Source: Oncomelania hupensis (lineage: Eukaryota; Mollusca; Gastropoda; Littorinimorpha; Pomatiopsidae). From it: a stretch of DNA of 64,000 nucleotides. The DNA lies in NCBI GenBank assembly GCA_036898135.1, contig CM072522.1, positions 14,598,399 to 14,662,398 of the forward strand, read 5' to 3'. The notes under the pieces are model-generated. The model was not told the DNA's origin. It searched no databases and saw only the letters and a program-made list of their open reading frames with translations. Below, piece after piece: positions 46,661 to 57,766 of this stretch. How positions within the stretch are numbered: position 1 is the first letter of the stretch; the number at the start of each line of letters is the position of its first letter. Position numbers and translations under genes: made by a program.

Positions 46661-47349
46661 GTGTGTTGTGTCAACTGTGTGTTATGTTGGCAAGCAGTAA
46701 CATGTGCAGCTGCCAGTATAAGGGTTCACCTTACAGATCCCTGTTTGATCATGTAGTGATTTAAAGGTCTAGATTTTATCTTAGATTTTTACACAGGTTT
46801 CACCATGTACACAGAGATGTAAAATGAATGGATGCGACCTTAACCTTCTTACTTGATGAAGCAGCTAGCCACCTTTGTCACATTCATAGGGCATATTGTT
46901 GAATCCTATTGTTTGAAATCGGTTTCCTAGGAATCCTTTCTTGGTGTACCAAGTACTGCTAAGAAGCGCAGTGAGGGCTGCAATTTTATCTTTGTGTTGA
47001 CAGAGTAACCACACTATCTTGAAGAAAAAGATGAAAGAAGCTTGATGCACAATTTAAAATAAGAGAGAGGGGAACTCCTCTATTTTATGTCAAAGACCCA
47101 TTAGAAATCGCACAGCAGTGGTAAAGAGGTTTACAAACGGTGGCTTATCACTGCACAAGGTACAATTTAGAGACCTGTATTCAGGACATTTAAATACCAA
47201 AGACATACAGGTAGGAACACATGCACAAAACACAGACCTACACAGACTTGTATGAATAAACAGTGAATGAATGAAGGACTCGATCAGTCACATGCCTACA
47301 CGCATCCATACACTCATGGATGCACTAATGTACTCACTCACCCTCTTTT

Positions 47350-47360
<11 letters not shown>
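46661..47360. other. No recognisable feature
   Basis: Frames on either strand resemble nothing known. Confidence 0.4.
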
Positions 47361-47413
<53 letters not shown>

Positions 47414-47942
47414 AAATACAAACACTCACACTCACTCACTCATCTTCTCTTAACACCCACACAGTGTACAGTGGGGCCCAACTTGAGTGTGACTAGCCCA
47501 AGCAACAGAATTTGTTTACAATGAGAAAAAGAAATACATTTGCTTTGCATTCATTTGTGCCTTATTTGAATGTGAAATATTCCACTCACCCTACCCCCAA
47601 CACAAAGGTACACAGCCTCGCACATTCACACACAATTAACAAACAATTCACATTACACACTCACTCACTCACACTCGCACCAACTTGTTTTCACGGCATT
47701 ATTATGACTTTCCTGAAACACCACCTACGTTGTGTTGACAATGGGTCATATTTCATCCCTTTTTTAAAGTACTTTTAAGTGTTCTAACGCTAACCCAAAC
47801 CCTGAGCCTTATCCTAACCCTTACCCTAACTTTAACGGATCATTGCTTTGACCTCAAAACAACGAGGGCTGTCAAAACAAGTTATGTAGATGTTCACTAG
47901 TTTGTCCAAACAACTCTGTGTAAAGAAGTCCACGCGCGCACA

Positions 47943-47975
<33 letters not shown>

Positions 47976-48702
47976 GCTCTCTCTCTCCCTCTCTCTCCCT
48001 CCATCTCTCTCCCTCTCCTTCTCCCTCTCTCCAATGAGATTATACGCTGAGATCTAGCCTGTATGACTTTAAAAGATTCGGACACTGCAGCACCTTTGCT
48101 GAGAAGGCAACCCCGAATTTACCCCACATGGGTGAGAATTATTATTTAATAAATCCACAGACTGACAACAACAGAACGCACACACACACACACACACCCA
48201 CACCACACACACACCCCCACACACACGTACCCACTCTGCACTCCCATATGCACTATAAACACATGCATGGTATACGCTGTGCCTTATCAAATAATACCAC
48301 AACTGGCTGTGTGTGGCATAGTTGGTGTTGGATAAGGCAAACTATACATGCAGAGGTAACTGAACGGTCCCATTGGATCATGACAACAAATGCAGTGGCA
48401 AAGAATGTTGGGGTTGAACCAATTGTGTGAGCTGAAAAGTAGTTCAGCGAGGTCACTGTATTCTTGCTGTTGGGAGGGGGGGGGGTGGGGGTCATGCACA
48501 GACACTGAAAGCAATGAAGGGTAGAAAATTGTTTCTCATCATTCCCTTATTATTTTGCTACTCAGAGGGTAACATAATCAACAAAGGATTATTACCTTGC
48601 TGTTATCATTAAAGCTGTACCTCTGTGATCGAGACAACTCCTTTTTTTTTTTTTTTTTTTTTTTAGATGCACACAAACTGTCTCCCGAATGAGAGAGGTG
48701 CA

Positions 48703-48747
<45 letters not shown>

Positions 48748-48927
48748 GTGAGAGTGAGTAAGTTAGTCATTTAGTCAGTTAGTTAGTTAACTTAGGAGTA
48801 ATCTGTACCCACAATTAACCTGCACTAGTTGTGAGTACTCCATTAGTATAATATATGCATACAAACACACACCCTCTCTTATTTGATACGTGTACACATT
48901 ATCTGTCTCTCTGTCTCTGTCTCTCTG

Positions 48928-48970
<43 letters not shown>

Positions 48971-48971
48971 G

Positions 48972-49041
<70 letters not shown>

Positions 49042-49045
49042 ATGC
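47361..49045. repeat. Cluster of dinucleotide repeats
   Basis: (CT)n at 47361-47413; (CA)n then CTCTCC at 47937-48030; CA/CCA at 48179-48230; G11 near 48475; poly-T at 48642-48664; (GA)n at 48709-48748; CTCTGT then (CT)n at 48903-49039. Apparent long frames in this region are low-complexity artefacts. The sequence between shows no gene. Confidence 0.85.
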
Positions 49046-50520
49046 TGTTGCTTACGTGCCCCAAGGGCAAGATGTAAAAAAAACACACCCAGTGCTTACT
49101 CTTGTACCCTTGTCATACAATCTTACATCTTTGAAACAAGCACTTACATGCACACACACACACCAAAGTGCACACCCTGATTCTCTCTTTTGGCCTTCTT
49201 CCACCACAACCACCACTATCAACCCCTGCACCCCCGCTCTCCACTTGCACATATTGTTTATACACCCATTAACTTTATAAGAGTGAATGCATGAATAAAA
49301 GTTTATATTAATGAAACCCCTCAAATGCACACACACTGTCAGGGTTACACAAATAATGATCACAGAGGTTGCTTTAGGTGCCTGAGCATCCACATTGACA
49401 CACAACCTTGCATTGAGCACACAGCAAAGCAACAGTGGGAGTTGGGAGCATTCTTCCAATAGTGTTTGTGCTTTATCGGAGTGGGAGTGATCTCATAGCA
49501 TGCTTTTTATATTCCTGGAGATAAGGCTAACTGTACCTGCAGTGGTATACAATGTGTCCATTTCATCAATGGTTTCAGCACACTTTCACACGCACGCACC
49601 CACACACACACTTCTACACACACCCCTACACACACCTGCACCCACAACTCCACACACAACTCTCCAGGAAACATTACATCCCCATTCACGTTGATGTGAC
49701 AATGTAGGTGTTACACTCGTTGTTGTTTTTATCAGTTGATTCAGCCCCGATGCTTGAAACCTGATAAGTGTAACTCAGATTTGTTTACCCACGCAGCCTG
49801 CTCACTCAGCAACAAGGCAGAAGTCGGTGTATGTAGTTTTTCAACTTTATTCAGCGAACATCAACAACTGCATACAATCACTTTTTTTCATGTTCAACTT
49901 TTTTCTTTCAACACTCCAACTTTCAACTCTCTCTTTTTGTAACAGTGTCGCACATATATAGTCTCTATATACTGCAGAAAAATTTCGAACACTCCAGTGT
50001 GACGCACCACAACCAATCAAAATTAACTTCGTCATCACTGTCTTACGTCATACAACATTCTTCATCATAAAAGAACTTCTCAGCTGTCACTACATTTATC
50101 GCGAAACTTCGATTGATAGTAAACAACCAACTCTAGAAAATTCTCAAATAATGTCGGACCAACTAAAATTACCAACGTTATACAAAGCTTCTTCTAACAA
50201 CAACACAAAATCAAATCAAAAGTAAATACACTCTATTATTGCATGCTTTGCAAAATAAAACGATCAGATCTATCGCGTGCGTCACAAACGTAACAGTAGG
50301 TATATAGCGATTAGAGATGCAGATCTTAATTTGTCCTCGAACATTACCAGGAATATTGTGAGCAGGCCCGTTTGACATGAACATACGATAAAAAAACTCA
50401 TTGGCACAAATTGCATAGGTAAACAAAGAAAGAAATAGCTATATGTGGTGCATGTAAGGTTATTTGTTTGTACATGCAGTGTGAGAGAGTGAGGAATGGG
50501 GTGCTACACGGAGGGAGGAG
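49046..50520. other. No gene seen
   Basis: CA-rich tracts at 49150-49165 and 49590-49650. The rest is AT-rich with no recognisable coding or repeat family; about 49830-49900 (TTTTTCAACTTTATTCAGCG) has the look of a reversed retroposon 3' end. Confidence 0.4.
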
Positions 50521-50522
50521 GA

Positions 50523-50642
50523 ATTTATTTATTTATTTGATTGTTCATATTTGCAGCTCAAGAGCTGCTCAAGGCTACAGGATCTAACTCCAGCTGCCTG
50601 AGATGATCACCTGCTGCCTTGGGCGCATGGAATAGGTCACAG
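50523..50642 (-). repeat. 'Family C' dispersed repeat
   Basis: CAGCTCAAGAGCTGCTCAAG, TACAGGATCTAACTCCAGCT and GATCACCTGCTGCCTTGGGC match the family in the same orientation as 30561-30790. Confidence 0.6.
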
Positions 50643-50750
50643 TGTGACTACATATTCAATGACAAATGTATAGGCTGATGAGGTCACACTGTTTGTGAAG
50701 GGAGGGTGGGGGGAGGGTGTGTGGGAAGGGTTAGGGAAAAAGGGGATACC

Positions 50751-51092
50751 TCTGTGTGCTTGAGTGTGTGTCTGTGTGCTTGAGTGTGTGTGGGTGTGCT
50801 TGAGTGTGTGTCTGTGTGCTTGAGTGTGTGTCTGTGTGCTTGAGTGTGTGTCTGTGTGCTTGAGTGTGTGCCTGTGTGCTTGAGTGTGTGCCTGTGTGCT
50901 TGAGTGTGTGTCTGTGTGCTTGAGTGTGTGTCTGTGTGCTTGAGTGTGTGTCTGTGTGCTTGAGTGTGTGTCTGTGTGCTTGAGTGTGTGCCTGTGTGCT
51001 TGAGTGTGTGCCTGTGTGCTTGAGTGTGTGTCTGTGTGCTTGAGTGTGTGTCTGTGTGCTTGAGTGTGTGTCTGTGTGCTTGAGTGTGTGCC
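50751..51092. repeat. 20-bp minisatellite with higher-order order
   Basis: About 17 units of TGAGTGTGTGTCTGTGTGCT. Unit variants T (..GTC..) and C (..GCC..) follow the order T-T-C-C-T-T twice (50821-50940 and 50941-51060), then T-C, so a 120-bp higher-order unit exists. The histidine- or threonine-rich minus-strand frames here are artefacts. Confidence 0.93.
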
Positions 51093-51511
51093 TGTACATG
51101 TAATTATCAAGCAGCTATTACGTCGTCTTCCAGACACAATTTCATGCTAATTTGCACAATCCCTAACTGTCCAGGATTTTAGGAACCTTTTTTATCTGGG
51201 TGGTGGAGGGGTAGGAGGGAGAGATTATTGTGCGTGTTTGGGGGATTATGAAGCCGTTGGCAAGAAATTTTAATCATGATTTCATAGAATCAGTATTGTT
51301 TGTTGGAACCCAGACATTGGAAACGACACTAATCCGTCCCTGTAATTATGTTTGGTAGTGTTATTGCAGTGGGTGTGGTTATATAGCAGCAAAGGCACAT
51401 GTTTGAACGCCTCATACTAATATCTTCTGTGTTATTTAATTATACCCAGTGCTATCAATGGCTTGTTAGTTTTCTTTCATTTGAATAATTATAATTAAAA
51501 AAAATTTTAAA

Positions 51512-51907
51512 TAATAATAATACTGGATGTTGTATACACACTTTTTCCCCAAATCACCAATTAGGCTCAAAGCAAGGCGATCTGTCCTGGATGCTGTATA
51601 AACACTCCCCCCTCCCTCTCTTTCTCCCCCTCCAAATCACCAATCAGGCTCGAAGAGCGGTGATCTACTTAACAGATTCACTCGCATGCAACACACATTC
51701 TTACATGCACGACAAACATGTCTATCTGTCAGAATGTGGTGTAAAAGCAGGGAAATCGCTACTAGGAGACAGACTGGAAGTAGAATGTTATTTTAAAAGG
51801 TTGGACTGAGTGCATCCAATATCATTATTGAAAGGGGGGGGGGAGGCTGGAGGACATCCAGAGTACCTGGAGAAAACCCTCGGTGACCTGAAAACATCTT
51901 GTGCCCA
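51512..51907 (-). mobile_element. tRNA-derived SINE ('family B'), head lost
   Basis: Shares the body with 39718-40080 (TACCTGGAGAAAACCCTCGG, GTGTAAAAGCAGGGAAATCG). It contains an internal duplication of its 3' segment (GGATG-TGTATA-ACAC and CACCAAT-AGGCTC at 51525 and 51590). It ends just before the Ig C second exon. Confidence 0.65.
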
Positions 51908-51970
51908 AGTCATATCAGTTTTATAGATTTATAATAAATAATGAGGTGGCACTTTCTTTGTGGTTTTCAG

Positions 51971-52134
51971 ATCACGGAAATCCAGACGCTTCACATTTCC
52001 AAATGGCACGTTTCACATCACTGAAATCCGGCACAGGGAAGCCATGGGGAAGTCGGACCAAGGATTGTACGAATGTTTTGCCACAAACAGCATCGGCACG
52101 GTTTTGGCGCAGAGAATTGACGTTGTCATCACCC
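51971..52134 (+). CDS. Ig-domain C, second exon
   Basis: Exon of 164 bp, acceptor GTGGTTTTCAG, donor GTGAGT, entering phase 2 and leaving phase 1. It encodes RRFTFPNGTFHITEIRH, then MGKSDQGLYECFATNSIGTV and AQRIDVVIT. The D-x-G-x-Y-x-C motif closes domain C. The extra residues between the E strand and SDQG (REAMGK), and the ATxxxGT run after the cysteine, match the layout of DCC/neogenin Ig1. N-G-T is a glycosylation sequon. Confidence 0.9.
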
Positions 52135-52278
52135 GTGAGTTTCCAGTGTTTAGTGTTTGCATTTGAAATTTTGTCTTTTATGATTGGAGATTAGTAGTAC
52201 TGGCATTGTTATCAAGACTGCTAAGATGACCAACAGTTTGACCATCACTGTCAGAATAGTTTACTTACTGCATGGTCA

Positions 52279-52857
52279 CCCCCGTTGGGGTGCCGGGGGT
52301 TTCAGTATCAATAGTATCCCCACTTTCTGAAAATTTAGTGCTTTAAATTCCCACTGTCGCTGTCTTTCTCATTTGCTCTTTCTCAGTCCTGCTCTGTTCT
52401 ATCAATCTGCTATACTATCTTCTTCTTCGCTAGACCAGTCACCTACCTTTTTTCTTGAAAACTCTTCCGGGACAAGACTCCTTGTTTGTGTATGAGGTCT
52501 GTTGGATCAGCTTGGGAATATTGGACGCTTTCTGCCAGGTGGTCACTAGGGCTTCCTATGATGTTATTATTTAGCAATGTAGGCATTTTATATGTATATG
52601 TTTTGTTGATAATTTATAATGATGTTTGTATTCTATTTTGTTTTTGTAAACGGGGGTTCGATAAATTAGAGTGCAGCCTCAGCGTCCCCTGCGTGAGATG
52701 TCTTTATTATAAAGTGACTGACTAGTGGAGGGCATTCAGTTTTCCCACTAGGGTTGTTTCAGCAGATCTTTTATGCGGATTGGGGGTTGTCCGGTCCTGA
52801 TTTGGCTCGGAAGAGTCCGCTGGACCTGAAGCAACAATTATGTAATGTAATGTAATG
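52279..52857 (+). mobile_element. Family A retroposon, reference copy
   Basis: 579 bp from CCCCCGTTGGGGTGCCGGGG to the tail ATTATGTAATGTAATGTAATG. The flanks carry the exact 13-bp duplication TACTGCATGGTCA (52266-52278 and 52858-52870). Because both ends are defined, this is the best representative. A short 5' hairpin (CCCC-GTT-GGGG) and GTATCAATAGTATCCCC follow the start. The frame at 52486-52725 is conserved only as DNA, not as protein. Confidence 0.92.
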
Positions 52858-53584
52858 TACTGCATGGTCAAGCTGGACTGCTTGAATGGTGGATGAATCC
52901 CACACGTACATTGTTTTGATTTGTAATGGAAAGTTATTGTGTTAGGTTATCTGTTAGGTAGTGATAGAACATAATTATTAGTGTGTTGGGTTATTTTATT
53001 CTTATTACTTTGTCATCATTTTTTCTCTCGCTCTCTTTTTGTCATACACACCACAAATCATCAAAATTAAACAACAAATAAATAAATGAAGATCACACAC
53101 ATATACACACAAATGCATACATGCATGCAAGCGCATGCATGCAGATAGGATCTTTAGTTCTCACAATCGAAAGAACACATATTATGGATAGACGGTAAAG
53201 AACAGATGAGTCTTAAGGAAGACAAAAAGTTTGTGTAAATCACAAGTAATAAGGGAGTCTTTAAGGGAGGTGGGGACGTTGAAATCAAAGTGGATAGAAT
53301 TTCCTGAAATTAGGTTTATTTGAAAGCAAACAGCCTGAGAATACATAAAATGACCCCCAAAAATTATATAATGCCGTGCTACTTTTTAAATTATAGCCTC
53401 ATTTCTGAATTGAAGGGTGGCAAACTTGAGAGAAAAGTAGTATAATAGTAAACAGCTGCACAGATGGAAAGAAAATGAAGATTTGAGCATGACAACCACC
53501 AGCAAGGTAGAAATGTGCATTTTAAGTACATTTCGAACATTTTGTGATTGAAAATTAAATTTCAGTGTGACAAAAACACTTTTT

Positions 53585-53628
53585 AAGACCCCCCCCCCCC
53601 CCCCCCCAAAAAAAAAAAAAAAAAAATT
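53585..53628. repeat. C18 and A18 homopolymers
   Basis: A C run followed directly by an A run. Both lie at the edge of the family H copy. Confidence 0.9.
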
Positions 53629-53631
53629 TTT

Positions 53632-54115
53632 TACTCCCATCATAGACTAAAATTACAATAAATCATAAAATAGTAGATAGAATTGCCTGAAACTTTGCAG
53701 GCACAATCATTATTATCATGTTATTCACACAAAAGATGAACATAGGTGGCTGAGCTAAATTTGAGTCTATAGAGGTTACGATTAATACTTTCATTAAACC
53801 AAACTAGCAGTTTTTGGCCAAACCTCAGTTCACATGGAAAGGTAATCAGAATATTTTGAAACTTTGCAGACATTATTTTCATTATTATCTCATTACACTC
53901 CTGCTTTGAAGGTTAGAGTGCATAGGTTGCATTATGTCTGTCTACTAAATTGTTTATCTCAATGTGTCTGTCTGTGTGCTTAACTGTTTGTTGGTCTCTG
54001 GTGTTAACGGTCCAATTGAGTTGAAACTTGGTACACACGTTTTCGTTTTATTCAATGCTAGGTAGATTCTAACTGAAAAAGACATTCCTGTTTTCCCCTC
54101 AAGAGACGTGGCAAC
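53632..54115 (-). repeat. 'Family H' element, copy 2
   Basis: Reverse complement of 34731-35226 over nearly its whole length. This copy lacks the 25-bp duplication of copy 1. Function and class are unknown. Confidence 0.7.
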
Positions 54116-54956
54116 AATGCAGCGCCACAAAGTCAGACATCAGTGGTGTTTATTGTCCGATGGAAACAAATTTTGGGAAATTGATTTTATAGGGTACCAG
54201 CTTAGTGACTGCCAAAAATGGGAGTGACAGACTCAAAACACGTCAGACTGTATCAACCTCATGCTGAGATCTCAAGAAAACAAAATAAAAATAAAAATAA
54301 AAATGCAAGTAAAAAATTAAACATAGTATAATGTAATATTTGTTTAAAATATTTACAACATGTAGGATACGATTATATATGGACAAACAAATACACACCC
54401 ACACTATTAATTTATGTAGTAAATTATGTAATAAAATGTAAAACAAATTCTCACAGAAGAGGCTGTTTCCATCTAATCACAAATACAGCCAGAATACGAA
54501 GCTGACAACTGTCAGAGGATGAACTGAGAGTTCTTGATGGTGTGTAGACATGGACCCAATATAAAGCTATGAAGGACTGACCAGATGGACAGCATTGAAG
54601 CACAGGCTTAATAGACAATAACAGAAAAGTAAGGTTGGGTCAACGCTGAATGGAAAACTGCTACGCTATGAACAATTAACTGTAGAAATGTTGTTGTTTG
54701 ACTAAATATTGATAGCACAGTGCATTGTTTGTAGCAAGTTGTCATGGGTGTGAGAGAAAATGTGTAGAACATATTCTCAGCATTGGACACAAATCATTTT
54801 GATTTTGCAAATGCCAGAAATGGCGTGATTTACCACCTCCCTTTCCCTGGTCCATGTTCCCAATCCGAACTGAAGATGAGAGTATCAAATCTCCAAAATA
54901 TTTCATAAGAATGTGGTGTTGTGCATTTTATTTATTTGTTATTTATTTTATTATTT
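54116..54956. other. No recognisable feature
   Basis: AT-rich intron; (AAAAT)n at 54285-54305. No coding. Confidence 0.4.
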
Positions 54957-55418
54957 CAGGGGTGGGAATTGTCTGCCATTTGGCGGATTTCCGCCATAAA
55001 AAAAATCCCATCCGCCAAAAACAATAATGCTTCCGCCAAAAAATTTTTAAAAAAAATATTTTTTTTACACTATTGCGGTGTTTAGACACAGCGCAACAGA
55101 AGTCTCACCGGAAGTGAGAGGTCGAGGTCGTTGTACTTAATCACCGCCATCATGTCTTTAAAGGCTATGATTGTACAGCGTGGTGAAACTTTTCAAGAAG
55201 GTTTTGGCGTCAAAAACAAATGGAGGTGGGATTGGTTGGAGTACGAAGTCAATGATGATCGGCTCAGCCTATTTATTCATGAAGAGCAAGTTGGAATGTC
55301 ATTGCTTGCCATATTGATGTTGGAGCTATGTTTAGTTTTGACAACTGATATTCAGATGTTGAATATACAGCTGTGTACATGTTCAGCTACTATGTTCAAA
55401 TTTTGTGTATGTGTACAG

Positions 55419-55476
<58 letters not shown>

Positions 55477-55729
55477 TAATCACTGTACATGTGTACAGTT
55501 ATATACATAAATCCTTTTTGAATTTATGTTATTTTCTTTATGCAACGTGTCTGTTAGTTGTACATTGTTTATCAGCACTACATCACAGCATTATATTCTT
55601 TGGTCATTCAAACAAAAAGCACAAGAAAAAAAGACAAAAAAGAATGTTTTTCATACTTCAAAACTACTTACATTTTGCAATCAGAATACGCCAGATTGCA
55701 CAGATTTTGTTCTTGATTTTGAAAATTTT

Positions 55730-55762
<33 letters not shown>

Positions 55763-55819
55763 TGCCCCCGGACCCCCCTAGTTTCCTTTATTTTTCACTT
55801 CAGCAATTCCCCACCCCTG
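54957..55819. mobile_element. hAT-like element, non-autonomous
   Basis: TIRs CAGGGGTGGGAATTG (54957) and CAATTCCCCACCCCTG (ending 55819) are exact inverse complements over 15 bp, typical of hAT (CAG...CTG). The flanks are AT-rich, so the 8-bp duplication is unclear. Inside, a frame from 55149 reads MSLKAMIVQRGETFQEGFGV, then KNKWRWDWLEYEVND, plausibly the N-terminal end of an hAT transposase, soon lost in (CT)n and (CA)n sequence (55412-55475). A G30 run precedes the right TIR. Confidence 0.78.
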
Positions 55820-56046
55820 TATTTATATCTGTGTAATTTTGGGCACAACATTTTTACTGAACTCCATCACCTGCACCTTATTGGTTGATAGCACAGTCAC
55901 AACACCTCCAAGAAAATGAACTTATTTCAAAATGCCTTATTTTATCAACCTCTGTGTTTGTTTTCTAGAAATACATTTGAATGACGCGCCGTCTTGTTAT
56001 GTTTTATGCCTGTGTCATTTTTGTGTATATTACTTTTTCCCCCCAG

Positions 56047-56191
56047 GAATAGAGAAAGTCTTCCAACAAGAGCCACAGAACAGGATGCTAGTGTCGGAGG
56101 GAGAGAACGTGTTTCTGCCGTGCTACATCGAGGCCAGTCCGCAGGAATTGATGGTCATCTGGAACAAGGACAACAACTCTTTGAACAGCAA
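56047..56191 (+). CDS. Ig-domain D, first exon
   Basis: Exon of 145 bp, acceptor TTCCCCCCAG, donor GTAAGC, phase 1 to phase 2. It encodes EPQNRMLVSEGENVFLPCYI (B-strand cysteine) and LMVIWNKDNNSLNS (core tryptophan). The junction codon with the next exon is AAC (Asn). N-N-S is a sequon. It corresponds to the second Ig of a DCC/neogenin-type four-Ig block. Confidence 0.88.
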
Positions 56192-56709
56192 GTAAGCCAG
56201 CTTTGGTATGGCAACTACTGTTGGCTTGTACAGTCATTCCCAGGGTCCTTTTGGCAGGAAAAATCTCCCTTGTGATGCAGTTCCTCTTTTCTACCTGGTC
56301 TTTGTTATACGAGCGCACTTATCAGCTCATAGAGTTTCTGAAGGTGCTGCATGGGATCAAGATCTAAATGAAGGTGCCCAAGATGTTGACTTGCGCCATC
56401 AATAATGGTATTGGATGCAGTCGATCTATATTTAAAAAAATATATAAATTCATTTCCATTCTGTTTTCTGAGAGTCATTGATCTGCCTTTACACCCCATG
56501 TTTGAGTGATCAATGTGAGTTTGCTGTGTGTGGGTAACATGTGACCATGCATGTTGGATCTGATAGCTGCACTTTGATCCTGATTGGTTAATTGAAGGAA
56601 AAGGGCATATATAGCATCCCATTTTATTATTATGTTGTTGTTATTATTATTATTATGATTATTACTATTGTAATTATAGCTGTACATATTTTGTGTCTCA
56701 CCACAACAG
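56192..56709 (+). other. Intron inside Ig D (518 bp)
   Basis: Includes a worn family C piece (56300-56400, AGCTCATAGAGTTTCTGAAG) and TTATTATTA near 56625-56660. Confidence 0.7.
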
Positions 56710-56867
56710 CTACGTGGTACTGGAGCATGGTTTGCTGATTCTGAATGCACAGACGTCAAATTCAGGCGTGTATGAATGCAAGGCTACCAACAGAAACTTT
56801 TACAATGTGCTCCGCGGCTATATACCGTGGAGAAGCAGCAAGCCTGCCTTTGTCAACATCACTGAAG
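56710..56867 (+). CDS. Ig-domain D, second exon
   Basis: Exon of 158 bp, acceptor TCACCACAACAG, donor GTGAGG, phase 2 to phase 1. It encodes YVVLEHGLLILNAQTSNSGV, continuing YECKATNRN, the strand E-F motif with the second cysteine. A G strand and linker follow (IPWRSSKPAFVNIT). N-I-T near the end is a sequon. Confidence 0.9.
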
Positions 56868-57393
56868 GTGAGGCTTTCATCTTTTATTTTAATAATAATC
56901 GATAGTTAAGAATTATTACTGCTACCACTACTAACAACAGTACTTACAATTTTCAGTGAAATTGTGTCGTGTCGTTTGATTAAAGAAAACAAGTATAATA
57001 TGCAATAGCAACACAAACGCACACACTCACCACACGGCACCACACCACATGCTCACAGCTTTAAAAAAAAAACCACCCACCCGTATGCACATAAGATCAG
57101 TGATAACTTGCAAGTGACATAGAATGTATAACAGACATGTAATAAAATGCAGGTTTTCATTTACAGATGAAAGAACTGTGAAATTTGCATAGGAAATTAA
57201 TGAAGTTAACAAATAAATAAATTATAAATTAAACAGGGATATCTTAATCGCCTGCAGGGGTCACATTCACATCCACCCCCTTCAACCTCATCCCCCTCCC
57301 CTCCATTTTGTATTCTGTCTCACATATCTCCCCACTACCAACCCCACCTTTTGCCGCACTTTAAAAAATTGTTTTAGTAATATTTGTTTTTAG

Positions 57394-57525
57394 ATGCCAC
57401 GCTCCCCAGCTTGTCTTTCATCTTAAAGCCTGAAAACATTACTGAGGTGTTGGTTGGAGGAACAGTGGACATAACCTGTGTCGTCAACCAGTACAATGTT
57501 GGTCAAATCTCCTGGAGTCGAAAAG
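57394..57525 (+). CDS. Ig-domain E, first exon
   Basis: Exon of 132 bp, acceptor TTTGTTTTTAG, donor GTGAGT, phase 1 at both ends. It encodes LPSLSFILKPENITEVLVGG, then TVDITCVVNQYNVGQISWSR, with the B-strand cysteine and core tryptophan. S-F-I-L-K-P at the start is reminiscent of the third Ig of DCC/neogenin (a V-F-L-x-R-P element). N-I-T is a sequon. A decayed copy of its 3' half follows in the next intron. Confidence 0.9.
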
Positions 57526-57631
57526 GTGAGTCATCATCCTTGGCAAAATCTTCAGAAAAATTCATAGATAATTGATCGTTAAGTGATTTGGTTGATTGAT
57601 GATCGATGATGATGATGATGATGATGATGAT

Positions 57632-57704
57632 GTTGGAAGAATGGTAGGTGTAACATTTGTGGTCAACCTATGTAATATTGGGCAGATCATATGGACTCGA
57701 ACAG
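57632..57704 (+). pseudogene. Decayed copy of Ig E first exon (3' half)
   Basis: This 73-bp intronic block aligns without gaps to 57453-57525, 51 of 73 bases identical by hand count, 179 bp downstream. In the parent's frame it reads VGRMVGVTFVVN and NIGQIIWTRT against the parent's VGGTVDITCVVN and NVGQISWSRK. The B-strand cysteine has become Phe while the tryptophan is kept. A GT follows at the old donor position (GTGTAT). The 5' half is replaced by (GAT)n (57605-57631) and no acceptor is seen, so it should not be spliced. Confidence 0.82.
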
Positions 57705-57766
57705 GTGTATAAGAATAATTAAATGCATTTAAATTCTAAGACTGTTATTTATTTTATTAATTGCAG

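Larger units (their letters stand above)
40713..51970 (+). other. Intron inside Ig C (11.3 kb)
   Basis: Bounded by GTAATT and GTGGTTTTCAG. It is filled with family A copies, an RTE fragment, SINEs, family G and minisatellites, listed separately. No further exon was recognised. Confidence 0.75.
52135..56046 (+). other. Intron between Ig C and Ig D (3.9 kb)
   Basis: Bounded by GTGAGT and a T/C-rich CCCCCCAG acceptor. It contains family A, family H and an hAT-like element. 52871-53570 shows no assigned feature. Confidence 0.75.

Noticed and set aside
47795..47840. Telomere-like CCCTAACCC words (also near 15250-15290)
   Set aside because: Only a few irregular units, not an interstitial telomere array.
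48787..49280. Overlapping RE- and LS-rich frames on both strands
   Set aside because: (CT)n low-complexity translation.
50637..51137. Long histidine/threonine/serine-rich minus-strand frames
   Set aside because: They are translations of a 20-bp minisatellite; no start context, domain or splice support.
52486..52725. Frame MCMRSVGSAWEYW..., repeated in other family A copies (e.g. 63650-63919)
   Set aside because: It recurs because the DNA repeat recurs; copies carry frame-changing indels and stops, so conservation is of DNA, not protein.
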